A DNA stretch of 64,000 bases from Tragulus kanchil (GCA_022376925.1 JAIOJX010000032.1:116289979-116353978); one strand, 5' to 3'; shown: positions 50,565-61,995, counted from the first letter of the stretch. The notes: a model not told the origin generated them from the letters alone. Numbers and translations are program-made.

Positions 50565-51562
50565 GATCAGAACACATTCCACAGAGAAAATTGACGGTCA
50601 AATGTCTGGTTGTATGTGTTTACAACCCTCACATCACTTGTCTGTTTCCAGCTCCGATCAGGATCTAGGCAGAAACTTTTTTCCCTAAAATGCACACAAA
50701 GCAGATCTGTATTTGTGGACTTCATGATAGGGGATATGATGCTGTGGGAAAACATTTGGGAAGGGGATAGACTATAATCTTAGATTTCTAGAGTTAGGAG
50801 AGAAAAGCACATTTTAAATTACTTTTTAAGTTACCAAAGATTTTTTAACCAAAATAATCAACAAAATAAATCTATATTTGAGAAAGGTAATTACACATAT
50901 CTCTTGAAAAATGGCCTACCTACCTTTGTCCTCATCAAACCTCAAGGCATATAAATTTTTCTTTCCTCAAACCACTACACCTTTGGGATAGCACAGCTTT
51001 ATGGATCTTATCCAATGCAAGGCTGAAGAGTGGCAGACTGACAAAAACTTAATAACTTAGATTATAATCACCAACATCTATTTATTCAATACTCAACTAA
51101 TAGTTACTGAACCCTTTGCTGTGATTGATACTGATTTAGTGGTAAAATTTTTTAACACTAGCACTAAAATGTGATTGAGATAACAGAGAAGTCTGATCCA
51201 TTGGGTAAGGCTGGAAGGGTATGAATTATTCCTGTTTACTTAGCATCTATAAGGTTGACTGATTCATACCTCTCATTTCTGCAGGTTTAAACACATAGCC
51301 CCAGCTCAGGATCTCTTCCTGGAAAAGGCACAACAGAGTGACTAGAGAAGTGAAAGATGTCTTGCGGAAAATTCCCCTCCTTGCCCCAAAGAGATATTTA
51401 GAAATTTCCACCATGCAGCGCATATTTTGAGCTTCCAAAGGATAGAAACACACTCTATTCAATCACAAATGCCACAATTTAAGCGGCATGTTTAAAAAGA
51501 TTTAAAGCATTTTAGCTGCTACATAGCAGTAAGTTATCTGTAGGTAGGCAGCTCATCTGTCT
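50565..51562. other. Unique AT-rich intronic sequence
   Basis: No repeat or gene recognised. Confidence 0.45.
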
Positions 51563-51745
51563 TTGTTGTTGTTTGTCCCTAAGTCATGTCCGACTCTTCT
51601 GTGACCCCTTGGACTGTAGCCCACCAGGCTCCTCTGTTCATGGCATGTCCTAAACAGGAATACGAGAGTGGGTTGCATTTCCTTCTCTAGGGGATCTTCC
51701 CTACCCAGGGATTGAATCAGCATCTCCTGCATCTCTCTTTAGGAA
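51563..51745 (-). repeat. Bov-tA SINE, last ruminant SINE before a SINE-free stretch
   Basis: Inverted: gttgtttgtccctaagtcatg, ggctcctctgttcatggc, ggggatcttccctacccagg. The tRNA-like end is lost. No further Bov-tA, CHR or BovB element was found from here to 64000. Confidence 0.87.
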
Positions 51746-52219
51746 GGGTTGAATGGCACTGGAAGATGTTGCTGAGCTGTCTGAAGAGAATACTTAAATC
51801 TAAAACTTATTGCTAGTTTTGTGTTAAAATTGTTTTACAATAAAATATATCATCGCTCTGAATCTCAAGTATTTATGAAGAGTACACTCCAACATGTATT
51901 CCGATATTCAGTGACCAGATGGACGTGGTTCAAAGAGTTTAAAAATATAAAAATTCATCATAAAAATATAACTCTACTAAATGTACTGTTGGTCCAAATC
52001 CTGAATATTTACAAAGACTAGCTCAACGTGTGCCAATATTTATTAACCAGATGGGTGCAGTTAATAAGGGCTAGAAATAAGAAAAACCAATACAAAAATA
52101 TTTCTATCTTTCAGTTTCCTCTTCCCTGCCTGATGAGGAAAGGGGGTGAGGAGGGAGAGTCAACTTTTGTTATTTGGATACAATGCGTGTTTTCTGTTTT
52201 CAAACAAAAAAGGCCCACT
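51746..52219. other. AT-rich sequence beside the CpG island
   Basis: Contains two related runs (gtattccgatattcagtgaccagatgg-like at 51895 and ccaatatttattaaccagatgg-like at 52033), perhaps a small divergent duplication; no gene. Confidence 0.4.
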
Positions 52220-53500
52220 AAATAATCAACCTGGGGCCGCTGACCGGAAGGCAGCCCCGGAAAACTTCCCGTGGGAAGAGTTCCAGAAATTGCCCGGACA
52301 TTAACGAGCCCCGCTGTGCAGGCTGCGAGCCTCAGACTGTCAGAGGCGACCGCGACTCGCCTCGCCCGAATGCCAGCCATCCTGGCGATCGACGAACCCT
52401 GGGACTTGGGAAACATTCCCCGACCTGAAAAGCAAGGCGAACGGGAAAACACTTGGAAGCTACGTGAGAAACCTCCAAGTCCTCGGGTGCCGAGGGCGAC
52501 GCTAGGTCCAGAGGCGCGTATGCAGCCACGTCCACCCTCCAGGCTCGGAGCGCCCGGCGCCCTTTGCGCTCCCGCCTCGCCCAGCCTCGCTCCCCAAGCC
52601 CCTCCCCTGGCAGGGTCCCCTCGCCTCCTCACTGACCGCCACCCGCCCATCGGCACCTCCCGCCGGGCCCCCGCTCGCCCAGACTTCCGCGTGGGCGCGC
52701 CCCCTCCTCGGTCACACACCCTCCAACCCCTCGCCCTGACCCGGTCGGTCTCTCTGCGGCTCGGACGACGGACGTGCAGGAAACCGGCCCCGGGCTCGGT
52801 TCTCAGCGCGACCTGGGGCGCTGGGCGTGGAGGGCGGGGCTGGGGTGGGGGAACCAGGCGGCCTCGGGTCCCGGTCGCGGGCAGCGGCGGCGCGGGGCTC
52901 GCCCGGCCCCCGGGGCAGCGCCCGGAGTTCTCCCGCAGCCTCCGAGTCCGGCCGAGCGACGGCGAGGTCACCAACATTTCTGAAACCACTTGAACGCCAT
53001 CTCCGAGGCGGTGGCTGGGGGTTCCTTTTCAAGTCAGCCAAGGGGGGCCCACTCTGTGGCCCTTCCTCCCGCCCGGGCCGGCCTCACGCCTCTCCGCGCC
53101 CCCTCCCCCAAACGATCAATTACCAGCCACCCTTCTGCCTGGAGCGGCGAGGGTCTGGCTGGCGGCCGCGAGGAAACGGCCGCCCGGATCACTTCTGCAT
53201 GACAATTGATGGGAGGGAGGGCGCGAGGCGAGGAGGGAGGACGGCAGCAGTGTCCGTTTTCTCACCATGGTGATTAGGCATTCCGGCCGTGCGAGGAGGC
53301 AGCCGCCGACCATAGCGGCGCGGCGTGGAGCGAGGGCAGGGGAAGAGAGCGAGAGCGGGAGCGAGCCCAGCCGCCGGGCCGGCGGGCGGGCGGGCCAGTG
53401 GCGCGCCGAGCCAAGCCAAGCCAGGCCAGATGGCTCGGCAGCCATCAGGGACTGCTCCCGTCCAGCTCGGCCCCACTTTAGCTGTGCAAACATTTCTTTA
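52220..53500. promoter_or_regulatory. CpG island, probable internal promoter
   Basis: The sequence turns sharply GC- and CpG-rich here compared with AT-rich flanks. It has a GC box (gggcggggc at 52832-52840), several GCC-rich runs and YY1-like motifs (cgccatctcc near 52996). No TATA box is evident. Long open frames on both strands are a by-product of few stop codons in GC-rich DNA. Minus-strand initiation would fit the candidate exon ending at 53266; plus-strand (antisense) transcription is also possible. The island lies about 6 kb downstream of the RNF220 coding exon in gene order, within its next intron. The part from 52888 is copied at 54010 onward. Confidence 0.8.
53266..53281 (-). CDS. 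Candidate alternative first coding exon of RNF220 (MPNHH, phase 1)
   Basis: Seen on the minus strand in the CpG island: an ATG at 53281-53279 followed by codons for MPNHH and one extra G, then a GTGAGA donor at 53265-53260. The extra base leaves phase 1, exactly as in the long RNF220 coding exon, so both could splice to the same next exon and restore a Gly codon before the shared sequence. That would give an RNF220 lacking the first 208 residues. Against it: an upstream ATG at 53313-53311, in a better start context (G at -3 and at +4), reads out of frame across the same donor and would have to be bypassed. The coding piece is tiny, and no transcript evidence is available here. It is repeated at 54387-54402 in duplication R. 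Shorter RNF220 isoforms are, to my recollection, annotated, but I cannot confirm this start. Confidence 0.45.
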
Positions 53501-54004
53501 TCCCAACAAGACAATTAAACCTAGCAGCATGAAAAGGAGTCTCCATGACTGTGTTGGGAGTGAACCACCAAAAACAACCTCACACATCACAGGAGTTCTT
53601 GCCCCTCCTCCCCCACCTACCCCAGAATGGGAAGGAAAAGGGACTCCGGGAGAACCCAGAGCAGGCGCAGCTGAGCCGACAGTCGGGCTAGGTCTGGGCA
53701 GTCAGGACAGAGGCAACCATCTGACCCATCTCTCTGATGATTTGCACACCCTTTCAGAGTGGTCATCTGCTTCAGCTACAATCCAGAAGTTGAGCCTGGT
53801 GACCTAAGAACTGCCCCAGACATCCTCCCCAGCAAGAGCGATTCTTCTAAGAGCGCACTCATATCAGGCTCCTACCCACCCCAGTCCCAGAGCCCTTGGG
53901 AAGTAGCTCCTCGCCACACTCCCATGATGCAGCCGGCCTTGCTCCTTCCAGGCTGCCTTGGGCCTATGTGGGCTCAGTTGACAGGATTCTTGGGCATATT
54001 TTAA

Positions 54005-54605
54005 GGGTACGGCGCGGGCTCGCCCGGCCCCCGGGGCAGCGCCCGGAGTTCTCCCGCAGCCTCCGAGTCCGGCCGAGCGACGGCGAGGTCACCAACATTT
54101 CTGAAACCACTTGAACGCCATCTCCGAGGCGGTGGCTGGGGGTTCCTTTTCAAGTCAGCCAAGGGGGGCCCACTCTGTGGCCCTTCCTCCCGCCCGGGCC
54201 GGCCTCACGCCTCTCCGCGCCCCCTCCCCCAAACGATCAATTACCAGCCACCCTTCTGCCTGGAGCGGCGAGGGTCTGGCTGGCGGCCGCGAGGAAACGG
54301 CCGCCCGGATCACTTCTGCATGACAATTGATGGGAGGGAGGGCGCGAGGCGAGGAGGGAGGACGGCAGCAGTGTCCGTTTTCTCACCATGGTGATTAGGC
54401 ATTCCGGCCGTGCGAGGAGGCAGCCGCCGACCATAGCGGCGCGGCGTGGAGCGAGGGCAGGGGAAGAGAGCGAGAGCGGGAGCGAGCCCAGCCGCCGGGC
54501 CGGCGGGCGGGCGGGCCAGTGGCGCGCCGAGCCAAGCCAAGCCAGGCCAGATGGCTCGGCAGCCATCAGGGACTGCTCCCGTCCAGCTCGGCCCCACTTT
54601 AGCTG
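54005..54605. promoter_or_regulatory. Second copy of part of the CpG island (duplication R)
   Basis: From about 54010 the sequence repeats 52888 onward with almost no change, including the candidate MPNHH exon (54387-54402) and its donor. The island's other half (52220-52887, with the GC box) is absent, so this copy begins abruptly after about 15 bp of filler. The abrupt edge argues for a joining artefact and not for a second natural island. Confidence 0.8.
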
Positions 54606-55205
54606 TGCAAACATTTCTTTATCCCAACAAGACAATTAAACCTAGCAGCATGAAAAGGAGTCTCCATGACTGTGTTGGGAGTGAACCACCAAAAACAACC
54701 TCACACATCACAGGAGTTCTTGCCCCTCCTCCCCCACCTACCCCAGAATGGGAAGGAAAAGGGACTCCGGGAGAACCCAGAGCAGGCGCAGCTGAGCCGA
54801 CAGTCGGGCTAGGTCTGGGCAGTCAGGACAGAGGCAACCATCTGACCCATCTCTCTGATGATTTGCACACCCTTTCAGAGTGGTCATCTGCTTCAGCTAC
54901 AATCCAGAAGTTGAGCCTGGTGACCTAAGAACTGCCCCAGACATCCTCCCCAGCAAGAGCGATTCTTCTAAGAGCGCACTCATATCAGGCTCCCTACCCA
55001 CCCCAGTCCCAGAGCCCTTGGGAAGTAGCTCCCTCGCCACACTCCCATGATGCAGCCGGCCTTGCTCCTTCCAGGCTGCCTTGGGCCTATGTGGGCTCAG
55101 TTGACAGGATTCTTGGGACATAGGGTTTTCAAGGGTATGTGCCTTTGCAAAGACACATCTCAGAGTACAAAATACCATCTCCTACTCGGGGTTTTTCAAA
55201 TTTGA

Positions 55206-55228
55206 ATTTTTTTTTTTTTTTTTTTTTT
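55206..55228. repeat. Poly-T run
   Basis: About 23 T bases in a row, possibly the tail of an ancient element; no body is recognisable. Confidence 0.85.
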
Positions 55229-57798
55229 ACTGTATCAAAGATGAGAGCAAAGCAAAACATCTTCGAACTGCTGGGAGAGGCCACAGAAAAGGGCCAAGGA
55301 AAGAGGGCCACCTGGGGTCAGTGCCCAGTGCCCACCTCTGAGGCGAGCCAGAGGCATGACCCCTCATTGTTCCTCAAGGGCAGTCTGGTCCCTCTCAGCC
55401 CTCAGGGTGAACATGCATCCTAGCCAACCCCAATTTGAGCTGATTGGATAGATTGGCAGGCTGGCCACAGACTGTTACCCAGACAGGAATTGGGCACAGA
55501 AGTGGTTACAGAGAGCAACTGGGAAATACACAGGATAAGAACCAGATTGCTAAGGGGATCATAAAGGTATAGATTCTAGTTCAAGGCAGCAGAGAATACT
55601 TACTTTCCCTTTTGTTGTAAAGTTTCCTTAATGAGGAAATATTTATTTTAAAAGCCCTGGGAAACATATCTGTAGACACTTCGTATGTAAGACACACGTG
55701 GACTATTCGTAATTGGTCCATAAATTTTCACATCATTTCCCTGGACAAGGAGCCTTGGAGACGGGTTCAGGGAATGACAATAAACAGGAGTTACCTCAGT
55801 CCCCTTCCTGGGGAATCATGCATCTTCCACGAATGGCTTCTCATCAAATACTTCTCCCTTTTTCCAGGGCATATAAGTCAGTCCTGTTGAGTAAAGGCTT
55901 CTTTTTTCCATAAAGCCCAACACCTACCTCACTGGAATTACCTGGGAGGCCAGGTAGATGAACAGACAAGCAAACAGGAATCATCTACTAGGAGAGACAT
56001 ACATACCTTACCCAAGTAGCTACATTTCTTTCTACAAAAACGCATATTTAATCATAAAAGAAATCCTGCCTATCAGTACGCAGATTTAAGGAAAGAACAC
56101 GTGTGCATTCCACCATGTCTGCAGGCCCTTCTTTCAAAACGCTCTCAGATGTGGACATATCTGCATGTGGGTGCAGTGTGTGAGCCGGGGGTGGCTGCGA
56201 CAGTAAAAACTGTCAGTGTTTCCATTGTAAAACTGATCTTTTCATTGACCTAAAACTCAGCCATAAAACTTCTACTCTAAGTAAGGGACACACACACCCG
56301 TTACTCACCCCGCCCCCTCAACAAAACCCTAAAGCTGCATGCTTATTTAGGAGTTTTACTGTCATGTTTAATTAAAACTTCTTTTACATTAAAAAAATTA
56401 TTTATATGAAGAGAACTGAAAAATCAGTCGACTGTATCAAGATTAGCTTTAAATTTGAAGAATTACAAAACCTAAAATACACATGGTTAATTTCTGGCAG
56501 TCTGGGCCTAAGTCACTGTATCTTTGCACTGTGCTCTTCTGAACACTTTCTGTCCTCTCTTCGCGCCTCCCCACCCCCATTGTTGCCCTATCTGCCCCTC
56601 AAGCTCTCCCCTTGGAAGCAGCCTTGTATACTGTCACTCGATTATCTGAGAAATATTACTTATTTCAAAACGGTTCTGTAGGGAGGACCTGAAAGGCATC
56701 TAGTGGGAATAATCAGGCCTTCTAACGGCCCTTAAATATGTATTTACATAAAACAGACCATAAATATTCTGACACACGTCGGCATGTGACAGGAGCCAGG
56801 AAAGCTGCAGCAGACTTTGTCACGGTGCCTCTTCAACCCTTCCCTACAGAAAAAATTTTCCCTGGCCTTCCCAAACTCAAAAACCAAAGCATAAATGCTC
56901 CCCAGTTCTACCCTATGACAGCTGCTACCCAACCCGAGAGAAAGAAAAGAGAAAGGAGCACACACCCAGGGTTACCCAAGGTAACAGTCTCCTATTTACT
57001 TTGTACCTTTATTTCTCATTTAAGAGTCACAAAAGCAACTCTAGGTAATAACGTGAGGGGACAAACATGCTACACTCAGACATGCCTATAGGTCTAACGT
57101 GTGTGTAAGAGAAAAAAGAAAACACAAAATGCTCACTAAAGGCAGGATATTTTTTTAAAAAATCAAAGCAGGAAGGGTTCCAATTTATACAACACTACAA
57201 TTTGAAATAAAGAAGTTTCCCCACCCTTCTGATCAGAATCTCATTAATTTCAAGGTCAGAATTCCATTTCACTTTGGGAGACAGACTCATTTAATTTTTC
57301 TCCACCCAGGCGTATTCCTGTGTGAGGGATCCATCTCCATGGGGGATGACACCCCCACACAGTGCGAACCAGGCAAACAGAAGAGTTATGGCTTTGACAC
57401 TTGGAGAGGAATGGATATCCGCATCTATGAGTTCTGACTTGACTAACAAGCTTCTTCCTGCTCTGGGGGTCTGATACAGGTTTGGGCTGAAAAAGGGGGG
57501 AAATGGAGACAAGCAGGATTTGTTAGGGGAGAAGAAAGGTTTCCTGATCTTCAGGTGTTACTTCATGGCTTGTTAGTTTTGAGAGGATTTCATTTTCAAC
57601 TTGTGTTTGGAGAGAAAAAGGAGCACACTCGGTCACACCCAAACCCAGGGCAGTTTTGGCCAGAGGTCGGGTTAAAGCTTGCCTTGGTCACTTGCACAGT
57701 GACAAATGAAAACTAAACTACACCAAACTAAAACAGACCGACACAAAAGCAACCCGTGTTCAGCAAGTATATCCCCAAAGCAGGATCATCACGCGCGT

Positions 57799-57799
<1 letters not shown>
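55229..57799. other. Unique intronic sequence, no ruminant repeats
   Basis: Mixed composition with AT-rich patches (56340-56410). No exon, SINE or LINE could be supported. Confidence 0.5.

Positions 57800-57836
<37 letters not shown>
57800..57836. repeat. AC microsatellite
   Basis: An uninterrupted run of about 18 AC units, preceded by acgcgcgtgt; a likely polymorphic marker. Confidence 0.95.
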
Positions 57837-57840
<4 letters not shown>

Positions 57841-59289
57841 GCTGTACAGAAAGGGGAGAGGTGGCACAGGAGCTGGAGCTAAAGCAAAAGAGAGAGAGAA
57901 CCCAGGCAGTTGTGCTGGCAGATAGCAGCCTTCTCCCTGAAGTGGGAAGGTCTCAGGCTTACATAAAAGACACACTCGCAACATATTTCAAAACCAAAGA
58001 GCGATGGATTTACAAGGCAGGTTGATTTTATGATGACTTTTATTGAAAAGGTACGCTGGGTTTAGGCAGATGCCTTTTAGCGCAGGAAAGTTAACACAGT
58101 GCCTAATTCAAGGAGACAGCCTGAGGAAGCAGTACCGACAGGGGAGAGAGCTGCAACGTCTCTATTACTCTCCTCGGCATCATAAAGACAAGAGAAAAAA
58201 ATGGCCTTCGTGGTGGTGGTTATAGAGAGGACGGGAGCACAAAAAATAGAGAAGAGGGAAAAGCAAACCTCAAATGCAGTTTTCTTAAGGAAATAAAATG
58301 AAGCAAATCTTAGAACAAAGGGTTGGGTGGAAAAAACACCTTCAGTTCATAAATTCTTACCAGGCTTGAAGAAAACGGCTCTGTGGGAGTCTACCCTTGG
58401 TTCAAAAGTTTCCAAACACAATTATTTTCTGATTACATGAGAGGTGAAGATGGCAGGGTTCAACACTCCTAGTCTACAAGTTCCAAGCAAAGGTTTAGCC
58501 CCAACTATTAGCCAGAGCCCATCAAAGCCCTTGGAGAACAGGACAGAGCCATTTGCTAAGCAGAGACTGATAACACTTGTGAGCTACAAGTATACACCAG
58601 TCATGTAGACCAACTGTGTCTAGTCCTACAGGGGAGCCCCAGGATAAGCACCCACCAAAGCTGTTAAATCCCAAGAGAACTCGGCTCTTTAGCCTTGCGA
58701 TCGCAAGGAAAATACAGCTGTTTGAAACGCTTTATGGTGACTGACGACACCATTGTCCTTCTTTGAAAAATAGCCTGATTCAGACAAGGGCTGAGAATTG
58801 TGAAAATAAGACTCACGTGGAGTCTGCTGGATGGGGTACAATGGAAAAACTAAAAAATAATACAGAGGTCAGAGAAACATAATAAGGAGAGCAAAGAGAG
58901 GAGGGATGGATGGTTTCTTCAGCACCACGCTCCCCCCGCCAAATTCCCTAGGAACCTATGCCTACTAATGAAATGGCATTCACTCTGGAACATACACGGC
59001 ACCCCCTCTCCACTCCAGAATCCACAGAGAATAAGCCACTTGTGCCCTGGAAGGAAGGGCCAGTGCAGGCCAACGTGCCTCTGGCTACTTTCAGAAAAAT
59101 GTTTCCTACAAGAACTATCAATGCTCATTGACAAGACACAAAGTACACGTCAGCACTCCACAGCTACTGAATGGGAGCGAGCTGGCCCTTCCCATTACGA
59201 GGAGCATGGGAAAATGCCACCTACCTGTTGAACACTACAGTCAGGCAGGGCCTGCTGGGGTTAGGGGAGGGCTGCACCAAGGTACTTAC
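57837..59289. other. Unique intronic sequence next to the RNF220 donor
   Basis: No repeats recognised. The donor GTAAGT of the coding exon is read on the minus strand at 59289-59284. Confidence 0.5.
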
Positions 59290-59914
59290 ATCTGTCGTTC
59301 CGATCCTCTGGGCTAGATGAGGCTTCCCGATCCGAAATGAGGCCAGAGACAGCAAAAATCTTCTTCCCGGTGTCGTCCACCTTAAGAGAACCGGGGGAGC
59401 TAGATGGCAGCTGTGTCCCAAAGTCATATTCCTTGCCATCTGCGTCTGAGAAGCGCAAGTGGGGAGACTCTGTGTCATGGCAGTTTTTAAGTCGCTTGGC
59501 TGGCGTGAAGGCTGACTGATAACTCTCCCGGTCCTCAGTGGAGGCAAAGGGACGGAAAGCCCCCACTCCACTGTGATTCAGCATACTAATTGGGGTGCAA
59601 TCTAGATTTGGGGGAGCAAACTGCGGGTGGAGGTGTAGTAACGAAGGGGGGAAATCACGATTGGCAAAAGTGCCTGGCACCCCACCTTGCCGATGGTACA
59701 TAGAGGCAAAGGTGTAGGAGCCATTGGTGAACGGAATATGCACGTCCTTGTCTACTGAGACAGGTACACCAAAGGGTCGTGGCTGCTGACAAGGGATAGA
59801 CGCATCACGGCTGGCCTCAGCCGTGGACGCCAGGACCATCAGGGCTGGGGAGGCCAGCGGGTTGGGGAGGTAGGATGAGTTCTCCATCTTGAAGGCTGCC
59901 CGGTGTAAGTCCAT
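59290..59914 (-). CDS. RNF220: RNF220 first coding exon (residues 1-208 plus one base)
   Basis: Seen: an open frame begins at the ATG at 59914-59912 (MDLHRAAFKMENSSYLPN...) and runs to ...SSSPEDRNDR, where a consensus donor GTAAGT lies at 59289-59284. The coding part is 625 nt, so the exon ends in phase 1 (first base of Cys209). Reading on into the intron gives nine more codons and a stop, which is not coding. The acceptor is at 60053-60054, with a pyrimidine tract on the minus strand followed by cacag, so the full exon is 59290-60052 with 138 nt of 5' UTR. Known: RNF220 is a RING-type E3 ubiquitin ligase with its RING near the C terminus; reported roles include ubiquitination of Sin3B and Gli factors and work with ZC4H2 in neural development. 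The RING and the other exons are not in this window; they should lie beyond base 1. This N-terminal part is low in recognisable domains and rich in Ser/Pro. No frameshift or stop interrupts it. Identity is from recall of the protein family. Confidence 0.93.
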
Positions 59915-60052
59915 TGGAGTCTCTTTCTGTGGCCGGCGTCACACAAGAAGCAGAAGCTCCCTTCCCACAAGAAGCTCCCTTCTTCCCTAGAAGGGAGCGG
60001 CACCTGGGATCAGGGCAGGGGATATTACTGGGGCATCATCCCCTTCTAAGAC
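59915..60052 (-). other. RNF220: RNF220 5' UTR part of the coding exon and its splice acceptor
   Basis: On the minus strand a pyrimidine-rich run ending in tttccacag precedes 60052, giving a strong acceptor; the 138 nt from there to the ATG are untranslated. The tract contains two short near-repeats (agaagctcccttc type on the plus strand at about 59946-59990). The noncoding first exon or exons and the main promoter must lie beyond 64000. Confidence 0.75.
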
Positions 60053-60911
60053 CTGTGGAAACAGCAAAGAGGAAAAAAAGAGGGGGGGAATGTCAGGGGG
60101 TGGAGAGACAAGGGAAACCCCAAGTGATCGAAACACCATCCTTCTGGCTTACAGATGCTCGCGCAAGAGACACCACAGGCTTTAGGAGCCAGTGGGCAGC
60201 AGCATCAGACCATTTTCATTCAGGAAAATCAATAGACAACTTACTGTGATGTACGCGTAGCTGACTTTGGTCCCTACACGTTCCGGGTGAAATGCGCCTG
60301 AGCCCAGCAAAGGAAAAAAAATCATAAAACCTCCAAATACAATATTCCCTGAGCAAATGAGCTTTGGAAGGCCAAGTCAGTCAGTAGATTAGGTGGGGGT
60401 GGGGGTGTCTACATTCTAAAGGGCCTACACCTGCATACACCACTCATGGCAGGCCTGATGCTCAAACAGAGACCAGGTCCTACCCATAAGAATCCCCACA
60501 TCTGCATCCTCTCCTCATCATCCTTAACAATGCCCAGAGACTGAAAAATCCCTAAATCAAGCACATCTAGACCATGAGTATCTCCATGTGTTAGCTGGTA
60601 CAAATTGTACGTGTAGATAAATCACACACATTGGCACATACATAAACGCACATCTTCATGTATCATCTAAGGCTCTTTCCAGAAAGAAGTACTATGTGAA
60701 GAAACAACAGCAGCATTAGTTTTGATCCACACCCCTCTTTAATCACACAGGCTTTCTCTTTTCTGAGAAGGAACAAAACCTTCATCAATAAAGTGCCTGC
60801 CGTCTCTGACAATATTTAAAAACATAATGGGTGCCTTTGGCATATGTTCCAGGGAAGCATCTGACTTCCAGGGGCAGCAAAGAATGGATTGGCGATTTCA
60901 CGGGGAGGCCA

Positions 60912-61154
60912 GCTGGCCTCAGCCGTGGACGCCAGGACCATCAGGGCTGGGGAGGCCAGCGGGTTGGGGAGGTAGGATGAGTTCTCCATCTTGAAGGCTG
61001 CCCGGTGTAAGTCCATTGGAGTCTCTTTCTGTGGCCGGCGTCACACAAGAAGCAGAAGCTCCCTTCCCACAAGAAGCTCCCTTCTTCCCTAGAAGGGAGC
61101 GGCACCTGGGATCAGGGCAGGGGATATTACTGGGGCATCATCCCCTTCTAAGAC
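60912..61154 (-). pseudogene. Truncated second copy of the RNF220 coding exon (duplication S)
   Basis: This is a copy of 59810-60052. It carries the acceptor (61155-61156), the 5' UTR and the ATG (61016-61014) and codes identically for residues 1-35 (to ...STAEAS). It then breaks at about 60912, where a 13-bp filler and a copy of upstream intron follow, so the frame reads into unrelated sequence and stops at 60816. There is no donor at the natural place. It lies 5' of the intact exon in gene order. If real it could act as a decoy exon; far more likely it is a false duplication in the assembly. Confidence 0.85.
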
Positions 61155-61995
61155 CTGTGGAAACAGTAAAGAGGAAAAAAGAGGGGAATGTCAGGGGTGG
61201 AGAGAAAAGGGGAAACCCCAAGTGATCGAAACACCATCCTTCTGGCTTACAGATGCTCCGAAGAGACACCACAGGCTTTAGGAGCCAGTGGGCAGCAGCA
61301 TCAGACCATTTTCATTCAGGAAAATCAATAGACAACTTACTGTGATGTACGCGTAGCTGACTTTGGTCCCTACACGTTCCGGGTGAAATGCGCCTGAGCC
61401 CAGCAAAGGAAAAAAAATCATAAAACCTCCAAATACAATATTCCCTGAGCAAATGAGCTTTGGAAGGCCAAGTCAGTCAGTAGATTAGGTGGGGGTGGGG
61501 GTGTCTACATTCTAAAGGGCCTACACCTGCATACACCACTCATGGCAGGCCTGATGCTCAAACAGAGACCAGGTCCTACCCATAAGAATCCCCACATCTG
61601 CATCCTCTCCTCATCATCCTTAACAATGCCCAGAGACTGAAAAATCCCTAAATCAAGCACATCTAGACCATGAGTATCTCCATGTGTTAGCTGGTACAAA
61701 TTGTACGTGTAGATAAATCACACACATTGGCACATACATAAACGCACATCTTCATGTATCATCTAAGGCTCTTTCCAGAAAGAAGTACTATGTGAAGAAA
61801 CAACAGCAGCATTAGTTTTGATCCACACCCCTCTTTAATCACACAGGCTTTCTCTTTTCTGAGAAGGAACAAAACCTTCATCAATAAAGTGCCTGCCGTC
61901 TCTGACAATATTTAAAAACATAATGGGTGCCTTTGGCATATGTTCCAGGGAAGCATCTGACTTCCAGGGGCAGCAAAGAATGGATTGGCGATTTT

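Larger units (their letters stand above)
52888..55117. repeat. Direct duplication R (period about 1121 bp) copying the CpG island
   Basis: Copy 1 is 52888-53994 and copy 2 is 54010-55117, separated by about 15 bp. Copy 2 has one extra C in ctccctaccc and in ctccctcgcc. The GC-rich unit includes the candidate alternative RNF220 exon. Confidence 0.93.
1..59289 (-). other. RNF220: Inferred RNF220 intron following the first coding exon
   Basis: No exon of another gene could be recognised below the donor at 59289. The stretch is filled with retroposons, anonymous AT-rich sequence and one CpG island. The known downstream RNF220 protein sequence (coiled-coil and RING parts) does not appear in any frame. 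That all of it is one intron is inference from this absence; the next exon must lie before base 1. Confidence 0.65.
59810..61995. repeat. Direct duplication S (period about 1102 bp) through the RNF220 exon
   Basis: Copy 1 is 59810-60898 and copy 2 is 60912-61995 with filler cacggggaggcca. Differences: C at 60065 against T at 61167 in the acceptor tract, shorter A- and G-runs in copy 2, and ctcgcgcaagag against ctccgaagag. The coding bases do not differ. Confidence 0.93.

Noticed and set aside
52111..52989. A 292-codon open frame on the minus strand, and a 240-codon frame on the plus strand at 52271-52993
   Set aside because: They sit in a CpG island where stop codons are rare, overlap each other, are of low-complexity Arg/Pro/Gly/Ala composition and resemble no known family.
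53325..53807. A 160-codon plus-strand frame, repeated at 54446-54928
   Set aside because: Composition follows GC content, and the repeat is the duplication R. There is no recognisable domain.
2801..61995. A novel biological amplification system that copies 1.1-kb units
   Set aside because: The fixed period over unrelated sequences, filler at joins and homopolymer-type differences fit assembly error better. No element in the window could drive such copying.
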